From Zygnema cylindricum (Eukaryota; Streptophyta; Zygnematophyceae; Zygnematales; Zygnemataceae): a DNA stretch of 64,000 nt. How positions within the stretch are numbered: the stretch's first letter is position 1; every line of letters begins with the position of its first letter. The notes below the pieces were generated by a model. That model searched no databases and had not been told where the DNA came from. It worked only from the letters and a program-made list of their open reading frames with translations. Location of the stretch: positions 24,114 through 88,113 of the forward strand of contig JBBHKE010001279.1 in assembly GCA_037447655.1 (NCBI GenBank), written 5' to 3'. The translations under genes were made by a program, and so were the position numbers. Of the stretch, positions 12,146 through 24,884 are shown piece after piece.

Positions 12146-12954
12146 GAACTAAAATGTTCTTAAAATTACATAGTTCGAACTGTACAATAGTCATTTTGTT
12201 GTATGTGAAGTTGTGAACACTCCAACTGCTAGGTGGTCCGTACGAAAGTCTTCACTTCCAGTTTTAGGCCACCTACTGCATTAGGAGAGGTGTTCGCCCA
12301 ATCCCGTCAAATTTGTGTATCCGTACTGATGGCCGCTACAGTACACCGTCGATCGTATTTCACTAATTCGGTGCCCCTAAATTTTGAGGGCTTTACCTAA
12401 AATAGGGTAAATGATACTAATTTTTCCTGTACGCTAATTACGAGAAAAACAATTAGTGTACACCATTTTAATTTATGTATTTTTTATTAGTGTGGAGTAC
12501 GGAACGTGTCCGTGCGTATAAAAATGTACTTTTTAATTATACAAGTACGGATATTTTAATAAAATATTTGCTATCACACGAAAAATTGCCCTAAACTGAA
12601 ATTAGAGTTAGGAATTAATTCGAGTGAAAGTATGCAACAGTGTACGAATTGTCAGAATTTGTACTTTTACCTATATTACTGTTAATATCCTCTCGACAAA
12701 TCAGCTGTACCCATATTGGTGTTTGTTGAAAAATTAGTGTAAAACTTTTTTTTCGAAATTTTTCTAAGTCAAAATTAGTGTACATAACACTAAATTATTC
12801 TACACACTAATAATTTCAACACGCTAAATACAATCGACGGTGTAACATATATTCGCACATGCCGTAATTTTCGAAAATTTTCATACGATCTTCAAGAACA
12901 AAGAAAAGTACAGAATTCGCTATGTTTTGTCTGTTTAGGTTCGAATAAGACAAA
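12146..12954. repeat. AT-rich segment with recurrent ATTAGTGT motif
   Basis: ATTAGTGT appears in direct orientation at about 12449, 12487, 12733 and 12775. Its complement (ACACTAAT-type) appears near 12788 and 12800, and related CACTAAT/ACTAAT near 12360 and 12416. This dense two-strand pattern resembles the subterminal motifs of DNA transposons, but I did not find paired termini. No gene is evident. Confidence 0.4.
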
Positions 12955-13340
12955 TAAAAGTACACAATTTGTTTGGTTTTGTCCGTTTTCGTCCAGTACA
13001 GGTTTTTTTCGCAGGGGTCTTCAAATTCCGATGGCATTTCACGTCAACCGGACAGGAGACGCAAAGGCAAAGCGCATCTTCTTTAACCGTGAAATCACAT
13101 ACGTTGTAAGGCGGTACGTCTACAATGTCACGCTAAGACATACGACTTCACAAGCAGTTCAAAAAAATATCATGCGACCATAGATTGTAGACGTTGACAA
13201 CCGTCACAGGTATTGTCGACGAAGACAATCGTCACAAGCGTAAGTTACAATTTCGTCCTTACACACATAGGGACACTTGAAAACCGGGTCCGGCGAATCC
13301 GCGCTAAAATACAAAGTAAGTTCACTAAGTTACAAGTGCA
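12955..13340. repeat. Dispersed repeat R, copy 1
   Basis: Shared landmarks include a pyrimidine run before GCAGGGGTCT, then GGCATTTCACG, GACGTTGACAACCGTCAC, and ACAATCGTCACAA. The same landmarks recur in order at 15895-16035 and 17020-17220. No coding capacity is evident. The family is unknown; a decayed DNA transposon is possible. Confidence 0.55.
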
Positions 13341-13746
13341 TAGAGACCTACCCTTAAAATCAACTTTTATCCAAGCACGACTGTCCAATTTTCAATTTGA
13401 TGTCGCTAATCGGAAGGTGAGAATCTTGCCTTTCAACTGTAACTGTCAGATGGAAAATCCGCTAAGTGTGCAGTGAGGAAAAGATGTATGGGGAAAAAAT
13501 CGTTTACAAGTGATGCGCATAATTACAATGCAGCTCATGTCCAATTCAATGCAGATGACGTGGTGGATGATGTCACAATTTGCCGACAAAATTTTCAGTT
13601 GTGTATCGGAAATTTCTCATAGCGATGCAACGAACCTTCTGTATTGTGGATTTTCGAGCGCGGAAAGGGCCAATACACCGTGTGCTGACGAATAAATAAC
13701 TATTGCCGATGTATTTAGTACTAACGCACTATAGTATAGTACCTGA
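13341..13746. other. Non-coding stretch before the solo LTR
   Basis: Short frames only (13510-13695). I see no recognisable domain, repeat or RNA. The five bases just before the LTR (CCTGA) nearly match those after it (CATGA). Confidence 0.35.
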
Positions 13747-14834
13747 TGTTAAAATGTGTGTATTTTCTAGGTCTGTATTTGTCTATGTTGAAAAGAAGTA
13801 ATTAATATTCACTTCTTAATTTAGACTCTAGAGTGAAGAGAGAGAGAGAGAGATAATCCCCATGGCTGCCGCCATAGTTAGAAAAAAACAGGAAGACAAA
13901 TTGATAGATTACCAAAAGTTGCCCTAAATATGATTTGAACTTGGGTCTACAGTGTACTTTATTGATACGCCTTAACCATTAACGCGTTGACGAAACAATA
14001 CACGTTTGTGGTTCAACGGTTAATTAAAGTGTCACGCAAACGTCAATTCACTTAAACATACCAAAATTACCGAAACGGCATCTATAGTCAAACGGCGCTC
14101 GCGGACACGAATCTAACCGTGTAAAATACATGATCGGACGGACGATGTCGCCTCCGCCAAACCCGAATGAATTTTTGGCAGCTTTCGGACATAACGGCGC
14201 GTTGTGCCACGTGGCGCCACGTCATTCGACGCCGGAATAGATGGGAGGAGGAACGATGGCTCCTAAGTCGACAAGTGTCAACTAGAGGCCATGTTGTACA
14301 ATGGCCCTACAAGAAGTACAATCGACCACTATACCTTCTTATACTATACACTATTTTTGATTGGCCTAGGGTAGAGTAGTACGTAGTTGTGAGTGAGAGT
14401 TAAGGGATTTAACATGTTTGAGGCGCCTCCCTCCAGGTGACCTTTTATATTTATAGGCCATATTTGGCCAACCATAACTAACTGCTCAGGGGAACAAATT
14501 CAGTGATTCTTTTTGCTGCGAACTCAAGGAAGTCCAAGCTACACACGGGTGTAGTCGGTCAGAGCTTTTGCTTGCCAGGGTGGCGGCATTTCTTAAGGAA
14601 AGTCAAAGTGGGGAATGTTGTCCAAAACACATGTTCAAGCTTTGCAATCTGTGGTGAAACTGAGCGCACAGAAAGTATTCTTTAATTATTTTTTCACAAA
14701 GGTGAAACTGTATACGAGTTCTGACTGTCAAACTGTCAGTCATTTGGGTTTGTATCAACTTGGAGTCGGCACTACCTAGATAAGTTTATTTAGGTCTGCC
14801 ATTTCTGTGGGGAAATGGAACCCATAGAATTTCA
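13747..14834 (+). mobile_element. Solo LTR, Ty1/copia family A'
   Basis: It starts TGTTAAAATG and ends CCATAGAATTTCA. The total is 1088 bp, close to the 1095 bp of the related LTRs of element A. It shares their landmarks in order: TATTTTCTAGGTCTGT near the start, a GA repeat before CCATGGCTGCCGCC, an antisense tRNA-like module, TGCCACGTGGCGCCAC, a paired GTACAATGG hairpin, and the terminal ATGGAACCCATAGAATTTCA. Flanking pentamers CCTGA/CATGA differ at one base. No internal region follows directly, so this is probably a recombined solo LTR. Confidence 0.85.
13928..13986 (-). other. tRNA-like module in LTR A' (antisense)
   Basis: Read on the minus strand it gives an A-box-like segment GTTAATGGTTAAGGCG and, about 40 nt later, a B-box-like GTTCAAATC, the spacing of a tRNA gene. 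The acceptor stem and anticodon arm do not fold well, so it is not a functional tRNA gene. Confidence 0.6.
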
Positions 14835-14867
14835 CATGACGCACTGCAGTACAGTATAGGGTAGGTT

Positions 14868-15132
14868 TTTGATATGAAAGATATTGGAGAAGCAAGATAT
14901 ATCCTAGGAATACAAATGGAAAGAGATAGAGAAAAGAAAATCATAAAATTGACACAGAAAGAGGCTATAAAGGATATGTTAAGGAAGTTTAACTTCAGCT
15001 CAGCTAATAGTTGTATTACACCTTTGGATACCAAGAGAGGAAAGGAGGAACAGGAAGAAGAGGATGAAAAGGTGAATGTACCTTATATAGAGATTGTAAG
15101 AACTCTTATTTACTTCATGAATTGTTCGGAGT
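14868..15132 (+). pseudogene. Ty1/copia reverse-transcriptase fragment
   Basis: An open stretch encodes the C-terminal part of copia RT: DMKDIGEARYILGIQMERD, then LTQKEAIKDML and IYFMNCS. The same block occurs in element B at about 23350-23660. It lacks the catalytic YVDD region and everything after the MNC motif. It begins 34 bp after the solo LTR but has no matching internal sequence in between, so it is a scrap from another copy or the product of an internal rearrangement. Confidence 0.85.
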
Positions 15133-15473
15133 ATTCTTTCCAACAATCCGGCTACAGAGTACATTGTACTGTTATAAACTTTAATAACACAAAAGTCTGA
15201 ACTTTGTTAACACGAAAGTACGGTACCCAATCCCGGATTAGGTTGTGTCCCCATGTGCCAAAGTAAGGGTTTTTTTGTCATTTTCCTCAAAAACTTACTG
15301 CCGTACAGTTAAAATTATAGCCGTACAAAGAAAGTGAAACAAATAAAAATACATTTTACGTCAGCTTCAAAATGTACTACATTTTGTCGTCTTTCGTTTC
15401 CCTACCCCACGGCCACGTCATGCCACTTCATTTTCAAAATTTACCTGAAAACACATTGAAGATGTGTTTTTAT
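15133..15473. other. Non-coding stretch between RT fragment and MITE
   Basis: About 340 bp with no recognisable gene. TTAGTGT-type motifs are absent. GTACG-containing AT-rich DNA resembles that around 12.5 kb. Confidence 0.35.
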
Positions 15474-15871
15474 TAATGTTGTGTATCGAGGGCGACTTGC
15501 CAACATTCAATATGTACCTAATTTTAGGTACCTCGTAATCGATATATCGCTTCGATATATCGAGGAGCTCAATATCGAGATATTTATGCAAAATATCGGT
15601 CGATATCACAATTTAAGCCCCCCCCCCCTCCTCCTTGTGGCGTGCGCTCAGTGGTGGGGGTGAAGGGGAGAGGGGAGGGGGGGGGATCTTCCCTACGGTT
15701 CACCGTACTATTTATCGTACTAAATCTGTATGGACAGCCAACACCTACCAAATTTATCGCTATTTAATTCGTTTGTCTCTTTGCGATATATCGCGGCCTC
15801 TGACCGGTCGATATTCGCTATATCGAAAATCGAATTTATCGCGATAAAAATTTACCCGATACACAACATTT
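15474..15871. mobile_element. hAT-like MITE, copy 2
   Basis: The left end TAATGTTGTGTATCGA and right end CCGATACACAACATT form terminal inverted repeats matching copies 1 and 3. The interior has repeated CGATATATCG motifs, a C tract at about 15619 and a G tract at about 15681. Flanking octamers GTTTTTAT and GTTTATAA agree at six of eight positions, consistent with an old 8-bp hAT target duplication. About 398 bp, no transposase. Confidence 0.75.
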
Positions 15872-15894
15872 GTTTATAATGATCGTATCACTGC

Positions 15895-17220
15895 TCCACA
15901 AATAGTAAAACAACTTGCTTTAGTCCGTTTGCATCAAGTACGTTATTTTTTTTTTTTGCAAGGGTCTCAAGAATTCAATACCATTTCACGACGACCGAAC
16001 AAGAGAGGTGAAGGCAAATGCTCTTTCTTCAACCATGAATAGGGGTGTAATAGGATCTCCTACTTCTCAAAAAATCCCATTACAACAACCCATTTCAACC
16101 TCACATTCCACACTTTGGAAAATACACATCCACATTGGAAAGCACTCACATAAGGATAAACTTTAAATTAGAAGAAGCTTCTATCCACATAACATTAGCT
16201 CGGTCTCTTGCCCTCGTGGCTCAACCCTTCTTATTAAAGTATTTTCCTCTACTCTCCACTCTTAAATATTTTATCTCTTAATTACAAAAACACTACTTAG
16301 TTTGTAAAAGATTTCAATGCCAAAATGCAAATGCTCCAATTTGGTTTTAATCGCTCGGGACCAAGATCAGTCAGAATTTCCACAAAGTTTTCCAAAGGAA
16401 AAGATGTATACTTTTCTCTTAGACTTCACTATTCATCCATCATCGCCCTGGACTAGCCAGGCCAAAGTCAACGCTCCGTTAAACAGGTTTTACCTGGGCC
16501 AATCATTGATCAACAAAGACTCAGACTGACCAATGCAAAAGCGTGCGAAATCTCTTACTAACTACGTAGCATTTACCAACTAATCAAACGCTACCTTTCA
16601 CTGCATAACATTTACGTGCAAAAGTGCGCGCCAAATGAAATGCGACTTCGCACGAACGTGCATCGCAAATTTCGCACGCGAAACTACCTACGAAATCCCA
16701 TTAAGTGAAAGTGACGTTTCGTACTAAAAACTGTACGAAACGAACCATCGTGCGTACTAAACGACTAAATGTTTCATTAGAACTTTATAACACGTGAAAT
16801 TTCGGTACTAATTTGACCCTTAACCCGTTTCAATGATACCCACTTGTTAGTTTGACCCCGCGCTGTCACCTAAATACACCCAGCGCTATATCTTTTGAAT
16901 TAAAACTCCAAATCGCGTGATTCTTTCGCGGACGTCTACCAAATTCATAACTTTATATTCTTAACCATTAAATACCCGTTTACGACCAAGTTCAATCCAC
17001 TATTACTTTTACAAGGGGTCGGGAGGTTGTACGTCTACATATCAGGGAAAGACATGCAACATCACAAGCAGTTTCAAAAAATAAGGTGTGACAAAACAGA
17101 TTCTAGACGTTGACAACCGTCACAAGCATTGTTGACATATACAATCGTTACAAACTTAAGTAACTATTTCGTTTTTGAGCATTAGGACATTTGAAAAATG
17201 TCTACGTAAAATCTTCACTA
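15895..17220. repeat. Dispersed repeat R, copy 2, split by about 1 kb
   Basis: The two halves at 15895-16035 and 17020-17220 match successive parts of copy 1 (12955-13340). Examples are GCAAGGGTCT with CATTTCACGACGACCG, then CTAGACGTTGACAACCGTCAC. The intervening 16036-17019 is unrelated to copy 1. It is probably a later insertion, though I saw no clear termini. Within it, 16620-16760 is rich in TTCGCAC/GTGCGA inverted motifs. No gene is evident. Confidence 0.5.
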
Positions 17221-18908
17221 TAATAAAAAGAAAGTTCGATAATTAAAGTTACATGGGGACACGCCCCTACACAAAACAAATGTGCAATTTATCCATAGGG
17301 GTCCACCTTCTTCCTCCGATCGACCTTTTTTTGTGCATGATACCTACAATGTTTTTCAGCTTTTCGCCTTCGCTAAAGAGATATGGCCAATGAGTGCGAA
17401 GTAAAAATCGCGCTTAAAGCGAATTTGAACTCAAATGTGTCCCACTTCATACGGATATGATGTCATGACTTCATTTGAAGCAAACATGATCATAGGCTTT
17501 TCCTCCCATAAAGTCATGAAGTGGCATGGTAGAGCTTCCGGACAGGTACTAAGCTTCTAACAAAATGTGGAGGGTGCACAAAATCGACCATCGTTAATTT
17601 AATACTCCAACTAGCGTCATTATATTAGGTCTTACGACGTGGCAACCTTCACATATATTAGACAATCTAGTTTTCACTTATTACGACCAATATGGCTTTG
17701 AGTACTTTTTGTTTTTAGTCTTTTCGAATTTTAATCTCTTGCATTTAACGGTAGTCAACAGCATAGCAGTTCAACCACATCCTTCAACTTCGTGGTTTAA
17801 TCATCTCGTTTTTGGAAATACTTTACGAATTGTCACTCCATTCATTTCCAAAGGCTTGAAATATTCAGAAAGTGGTTTCTACATATTAAATGATTTATAG
17901 TAGTTTGTGTGAAGTTTATCTTATGTTTTTTTGTAATGTATGTTTTTCAGTTTATTTTTTAAACAAATCCTATTTTGTTTTTCTATTTCCTTATTTTTAC
18001 ATGTTTGGGAAATCCTAGTTAAGTCTGATGTTTTTTTTTCTTATTAATTTTTTTGTTATGTTTACATTTGTTTCTTTCGTTTTTGTTATTTGATCAAGGT
18101 TGTATTGTGGTTATTCATTTTGTTTCTTTTTTTTGTTTTATTCTTTTGTAATATTATGTATTGATAAAAAAAATATAAAAAATATATATGCAACACCTTA
18201 ATATAAAATAAACAAAAACCATTAGTATTATGTTTAAACAATTAATGGTTGAATAATGCTAACGGTTTAATGTGTCTTCTAGATTTAACATTAAAGTAAT
18301 TAATACTACATGATATATTCAGTCCATTCATTCATATCGTTAATTAAATTAAGATCGAACGCTCGAATTAATGTGAAACTGTTACGCTTAATCAAACCCC
18401 CTACATGAACGAAACGTGAATTTAATCATCCACTTGGCTTCGTCATCTTCTTCTACATACATGAACCTTTTCCGCCATGGATTTTGATATCAAATAATTA
18501 ATAAACTCGTAACATACGAGTATTTAGCGTAAAATTTTGTCTTTTTCATGATATATATTTATTAGATAATATTTTTTGTCGCATGATACGATTTAGTCTA
18601 TCGTTTCATTTCTTCGTGTCGTTTCAGTTAACGATTGTGCCCCCATATGGTTTTCGTTTATCATATATTTATTTTGTTTTAATTGACATAAATTGTAAAC
18701 AATGACTTATTTCTGCCGTCGCATTCAAATTTAAAAGTCGCGACGTTTAATAGTGTCGGTCGAAAACCAAAAAACATCAGCACTAATACAGTAATAATGA
18801 TTCACGGTGTACAACACAGTAATTAATATTTCATAACTGCCCAAATTAGTAGTATCGATACTATTTAAACTATACCTACATTAACGTAAATAAAAAAAAT
18901 AGAAATAT
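17221..18908. other. AT-rich non-coding region
   Basis: Mostly T-rich, then A/T-rich sequence with no exon, RNA gene or transposon end that I can support. The frame at 17709-17900 resembles nothing known. The segment ends at AATAT, the left flank of the composite retrotransposon. Confidence 0.4.
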
Positions 18909-19906
18909 TGTTGAAATCACTAGATGTAGGGGGTATTTTCTAGGTCTGAATAGATTAAGAAAAAGCGCAGGCAGTCTGCCTCCACCTTCTCTCACTAGCC
19001 CCCATACTTTTTGTAGTCAATGAAGGTGAGAGAGAGTGGTGGAGCCATGGCAGCCTCAGCTACACAGGCAAGTCTGTGGAGTGCCATAAGTCACACTTAA
19101 CAAAAATGGTTGAGTTCGGCAGTAGTCGAACCCTCTACAGGAATAGCGAGGCGTAGACGTCAACTCTAACCAGTAAGTCGTAGAAGTTCGTTAGATTATA
19201 TAGGGTTTAACTTCTACTTAAAACAGTGCTAAAGAACATTAATCCGATTAACGAAATTATAGCTAGCAAGCATAGAGATTAGTTGTAATATAGTGCGAAC
19301 GAGAACCCGCACGAAACAAATGTACATGACATTTTTTTTAAACGGCTAATATTAAAAGCTAATCTAGATCCGACGGCACTTATCATCGCCGAGATCTGGG
19401 AATAACTGCTTTGGCGGTTTTCGGGCATGACATCACCTAGAGCCACGTGGCACGATAGGATTGGAAAGCAAGAATCCCAGATAGCATTAAAACAAATCTA
19501 GAGAAGACAAGCGTCCACTCCATGGCCTTGACGTACACAGACCGTACAAAAAGTACATCGGCCATAGTACCTTTCTGTATTTTACAGTTCCCTGAGTGAT
19601 TCGTACATAAGTAGATAGGGGTTGTGAGAGGGGTTTAGGACTTAGAGGATTGAGAAAGTAGCCGCCTCTCTCCCAATGAGCTTGTAAAATATAGGCATCT
19701 TTGCCACTTAATAATAAATCGCCTGATTGGGCGTTTTCAGTGATTATTTTTGCTGTGGACTCAGAGAAGTCCACACTGCACAAAGGTGCAGTCAGATTGT
19801 ATATTTGTCTGCTTGGGTAGCAGTGATCCTAGCTGAAAAGGGGATCGTCAAAAACTATCTGGAGGCTTATTGAATTTTTTAGTCCAATGGGTGACAAACA
19901 ATTGCA
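18909..19906 (+). repeat. 5' LTR of element B
   Basis: 998 bp from TGTTGAAATC to AATTGCA. Shared LTR landmarks: TATTTTCTAGGTCTG near the start, a GA-rich run before GGAGCCATGGCAGCC, an antisense tRNA-like module (about 19116-19180, B box GGTTCGACTAC on the minus strand), and GCCACGTGGCACG. It is directly followed by TGTTACGGGCCCACC, a decayed version of the primer-binding site seen intact in element A. It differs at many positions from its 3' partner, so the insertion is old. Confidence 0.85.
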
Positions 19907-22900
19907 TGTTACGGGCCCACCCTCTATGGTGTCCATCTTCAACGGATCTAAGGTTATTTATTGGGAAGCCATGATGGTAGGGGCTTTGGTTGAAAAACGA
20001 TATTGGGGTATTGTCAGTGAACAAGTAAAACGTCCATCTCGAGAGTCCCACCAGGGTTTAGTGGAGTGAGGTTTTTTGCAGCAAACATATGCCATAACGG
20101 AGGAAACAGATGATGGGGACAAAAGTGTATGAAAAAAAGAAAAGGAAGGAGACGCATCTCACTCCCATCGCCACGGTATCCGGAGCGGTGGCTATAAAGA
20201 CCGAGGAAACTAATATTCAAACGTTGAAATACAGAAACATGGTTGCCAAACATTTCATTTTTAGGCACCTCACTCTAGCTTTGGCAACCTCTCATCTTCA
20301 TATTCTCAAAGCCGAGGAGCAATGGGTGACTTTAGTGGAGATCTATAGAGCCGGTACTATTCAAGAGCTCCAGTTGGCCGAGCAAAGGCTAAGGGATTAC
20401 ACTTACAAAGGGGGAAAAATGTTGGATTACTAAAATGACCTATCTTGTTTCTATATGGAAATGGAAAGTGTCAGGTAGACAAGGACAATGAAAATGAAGG
20501 TCAACACCCTCATCATGAAGCTGCCTGATGAGTATGAGAACAGAGTATACCGATTTCAGGAAATGGACGACAGTTCCTGGAAATAGAATGCAGAAGGTCC
20601 AAATGATATTTGTGTAGGAAAACACTATTGAGATTCGTATCGGAGGAAAGAGCGTTCAAGCTCTAGCTGTCGAAACGGACTGGTGGGGGAAGGATTCGAA
20701 AAAGCCATACAACATTTTTAAAGGAGAGAAAGATCAATGTGGAGGATCGAGCCCCCCAAAGGCCTTTGTCAATTTTGGAAGAAATCGGGACACTTCATAG
20801 TGGATTGTACCATCCTGTCGAAGCTGAAACTCCAAAAGAACCGTGATGGAGGTTCTACCGGAAGGAAGAAGAAGGCACTTGTGATTACACAAGTGATAGG
20901 GGAGACCGAAAATGACCAGTCCTCTGAAAAGGAGGATGGGGAGCTTCTTCTTGACGAGAACGTGGAGGAGAAGGAGATCCCTCAAAAATAGAAGTGTGCC
21001 TTTGGAGCCATTCGGGAAGCCCCATAGGAAGGTTGGATCATTTACTCTAGTGCATCCATGCATATGTGTCTAGATTAACACCTCTTCACCAAGCTAAGAA
21101 AGATCCATTCTATAGAGATAGAGTATGGGGATGGGAGAGTAGTTACCACAGATCTAGTGGGCTCGGTATATGTGAAAGTCTTAGTTTAGGGAAAGAATTT
21201 TATACTCACCTTCTATGATGTACTCTACATTCCTCAATTGAGCAAAAATCTTGTTGATGATAAAGAATTTGATATCTTCACTAGAAAGTGAGTTTTTACA
21301 GCTAAGTATGGGGATAAAGTCCACTTCATAGCAGATTAGGGTAGCCAAGGAATGTTTAGGCTTAACTTGAGTAATGAAAAAGAAATGCTTATTATGTTGG
21401 TGTCCAGGAACATGATGAAGTGGCATAAGCGGTTAGGGCTGGAGCATTTAGATAGGCTGGGAAATGTAGAAGCTTCGGGTAGTAGAAGGGATTCTGTTCA
21501 GGGACAATTAAATGATGGATAAATATAGTGGATGTGCCCAAGGAAAGGCTCATAGACTCTCTTTTCCCAAAACTGCCACATATAGAGGTGAGAAAGTACT
21601 AGATCTGGTCCACACGGATATCTGGGGACCGGCAAAAGTACCTTTGGTCAGAGGAAAGAGGTATATGATGACAATCATTAATGACTGGTCTAGATACTCT
21701 AGTGTCTACTTCCTAAAAACAAAGTTTGAAACACCAACTTACTTCGAAGAGTATAAAGCTTGGAGTGAGAAGTTGCACGGAACCCCCATTAAAAGGATAA
21801 ATATTGATAATACGGGAGAATATACAACTAACCATTTTGAGGAATATTTGAGGGACGAGGGAGTTCACATCAGAAAACTTTACCGTATAATCCAATACAG
21901 AATAGGGTAGTTGAGAGGATGAACTAGACTGTAAGAGATAGTGTATGTAGTATGCTGGCCGACAAAAAGGTAGGAAAATGATTTTGGGCAGAGGCCATGA
22001 ACTGTGCTAACTACATTTAAAATATAGTCTTTACATTAGTTGTGAAAGGAATGACATCTTATGAGAGATGGGTTGGAAGGAAACCAGATGTCTCTCACCT
22101 GAAAGTATTCGGAAGTCAAGTTTACAATCTTAACATCGACAGGAAAATTTGGAAACTAAATGCCAAAGGAAAACTTGGATATTTTGTGGGATATGATGAG
22201 GATGTCAAGCGATATAGAGTTATGACTTAGCAAAAATAGATATCATCCTGGTAAAACACTTAGTTGTTATGGATGAAGGGAAGTCATTTGATCTTTTAAA
22301 ATATACTAAGAAATTAATAAAAATATACTAAGAAATTAATAAAAATATACTAATAAATTAATAATTAGTTTTGAGTCTGAGAGTTAGGAGGACTCAGATT
22401 CTCCCGAAATGGACATTAGTGGAAAAGTGATTACGGATTCAAGGAAGATGCCAGATAGGGGAGAAATATCGGAATCTCTCTATATCCCTATACAATTCGA
22501 AAAGACAGAGGAGGAGGAGTCGGAACCAGCTTCCATAGATAGGGGAGCTGATGAGACAGTGAGGAGGAACGTGAGACTTCCCTCCATTCCAACTTCAAAT
22601 TTTGAGGGAGGACGAAGAAGCAGCAAGCACCTACAAGAAAAACAGGCCGCTCACAAGGTAACTAAACTGTCTCAGCCTGATGAGCCTCAATCATATTCGG
22701 AGGCAATGAACAGTCTGGAGAAAGACAGATGGGTTAGATCCATAAATGATGAGATGGCCTCCATCATGGAATCGAATACTTGGGAGCTGGTGAACAATCT
22801 TCAACACATAAAAACTGATTGGGTGAAAGTGGGTGTTTAAACTAAAACTGAACCCAAATAATACCATTGAGAGATATAAGGCTCGGTTGGTAGCAAACAG

Positions 22901-23908
22901 GTTCACCCAAAAAGAGGGGATAGATTATGAGGAGACTTTTGCTCTACAGGTTCGGTTCCCATCAGTAAGGATTCTCCTCGATCTAGCAGTAGCGGAAGAC
23001 ATGGAAATACATCAGATGGATATTAAGACCACCTTCCTCAACAGTGAGCTCGAGGAATAAATCTTCATGTGGCAACCAGAGGGGTTTGTAGAGGAAGAAA
23101 ATGAGAGTAAAGTCTGCCGACTTATAAAGTCATTGTATGGATTAAAGAAGGCTCAAAAACAATAGAATAAGAAACTAGATGAGTTTCTCACTGGTCTAGG
23201 ATATATCGGCATCAACTCTGACCATTCTATTTATATTTTGAGGATGAGAATGGGGTTATTTTCATTGCAATTTATGTAGATGATTTGCTGGTGTTAAATA
23301 AGTCTATGGAAAATATTAATAAATTAAAGAAAAATCTTAGAAGTTCGTTTGACATGAAGGATTTAGAGGAGGCAAGATACATTTTGGGAATTCAAATGGA
23401 GAGAGATAGGGGGAAGAAGATAATCAACCTTACTCAAAAAGAAGCTATAGCGAATATGTTTGAGAAATTCTAGATGGAAAAGACAAACAGTTGTACCACT
23501 CCCATGGACTTGAAGAAAGTAAGTGATGGGAGTGAAGAAGGAGGAGTGATAATCTTAGATGATCAGATGAGTCCAGAAGAGAGACAGTTTATGAAGTCTA
23601 TTACTCACAGACAGGCAATAAGAAGTTTGATATATTTTATGAACTGTACTAGACCGAACATAGCGACAACACATAGAGTCCTTAGTAGGAGTCTAAATGA
23701 TCTTAAGAAAAGAGATTGGGAGGCAGCCAAGAGAGTCATGAGATATCTAGTGGGAACTTGGGATTTATGGTTGCATTTTGGAGGGGAGCATATTGACATC
23801 ACTACTTGGCGTGATGCTAACTATGGGGATGCACCTATGAGAAGATGTACTTCTGGATATGTATTGTATGTGGGAGAAGTTGCATGCTGTAGGAATAGCA
23901 ACCAACAA
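19907..23908 (+). pseudogene. Gag-Pol remnant of element B
   Basis: A copia polyprotein broken by several stops and frameshifts. Gag lies at about 19887-20990 and starts MGDKQLH inside the LTR, with TGPPSMVSIFNGSKVIYWE. Its zinc knuckle reads FCQFWKKSGHFIVDC-like and is damaged. The protease start is at about 21000 (CAFGAIRE). Pre-integrase and integrase follow at about 21360-22200 (HRLSFP, LVHTDIWGPAK, INDWSRYSSVYFLK, IDNTGEY). RT covers about 22680-23470 (MDIKTTFLNSELEE, IYVDDLLVL, EARYILGIQMERD), and the RNase H start reaches 23908 (TSGYVLYVGEVACC). Several in-frame TAG/TAA codons are present, for example in the WNKKLDEF region. No activity is expected. Confidence 0.85.
22298..22364. repeat. 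22-bp tandem repeat in element B
   Basis: Three copies of a 22-bp unit (AAAATATACTAAGAAATTAATA) lie between the integrase and RT coding parts. The third copy has one change. It probably expanded after the element died. Confidence 0.85.
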
Positions 23909-24128
23909 ATACACCAGATGGATATTAAGACCGCCTTTCTTACACGGAGAGTTGGAAGAAGAAATCTACATGAGGCAACCGGAAGGATTTGTGGAAAGTG
24001 GAGAAGAAAGCAAAGTGTGCAAACTGATAAAATCACTTTATGGCCTTAAGCTAGCCCCGAGGCAATGGAACATAAAATTGGACGAATTTGTAACAAGTTT
24101 GGGATACATAAGAAAAAGTTGAGATCAC

Positions 24129-24131
<3 letters not shown>

Positions 24132-24172
<41 letters not shown>
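24132..24172. repeat. (TA)n microsatellite inside RT of fragment D
   Basis: 41 bp of pure alternating A and T. The intact copy in B reads TTCTATTTATATTTTGAGG at the same site, so the array appears to have grown from a short TATAT seed within a coding motif (SIYIL). Confidence 0.95.
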
Positions 24173-24173
<1 letters not shown>

Positions 24174-24884
24174 TTGAGGATGAAAATGGAGTGTCATTTA
24201 TTGCTATTTAGGTTGATGACTTGTTAGTCTTAAACAAGTCCTTAGATAAAATTAACAAACTCAAACAAGATCTGGGAAGTTGGTTTGACATGAAAGATCT
24301 CGGCGAAGCAAAATACATCTTGGGGATTTAAATGGAGAGGGATAGAGGAAATAGAATCATAAGACTCACTCAGAGAGAAGTTATCAAATATATGCTAGAA
24401 AAGTTTGAAATGGAGAAAACAAATGGGTGTACCACTCCCATGGATCTAAGGAAAGTATCGGAGGGGAGTGAAGAGGGAGAGATATTGATTTTGAATGATA
24501 AGACCGATAAGGAAGAAAAGAGGTTTATGGAAAGAATTCTTTATAGGCAAATTGTATGCAGTTTAATTTACTTTATGAATTGTACACGTCTGGACATAGC
24601 TGCGATTATAGGGGTTCTCAATAGAAGTTTAAATGAACCGAAGAAAAGAGACCTGGAAGCAGCCAAAAGAGTGATGAGATAATTGGTGGGAACAAGAGAA
24701 TTATGGTTGCATTTGGGAGGGGAGCACACTAACATCACCACTTGGAGTGATTCATGTTATTGGGATGTGCCTTTGAGACGATGTACAACTTGATATGTGT
24801 TGCAAATTGGATCTGGTGTATGCTGTTGGAGTAGCAAACAACAGAAAGCAGTTGCTCAGTCCACTATAGAGGCTGAATACATGG

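Noticed and set aside
19907-24884. RIP-like or methylation-driven origin of the stop codons in B and D
   Set aside because: Some stops fit C-to-T or G-to-A change (Gln or Trp codons), but others need Glu to TAA, Tyr to TAG or Gly to TGA transversions. The spectrum is mixed.
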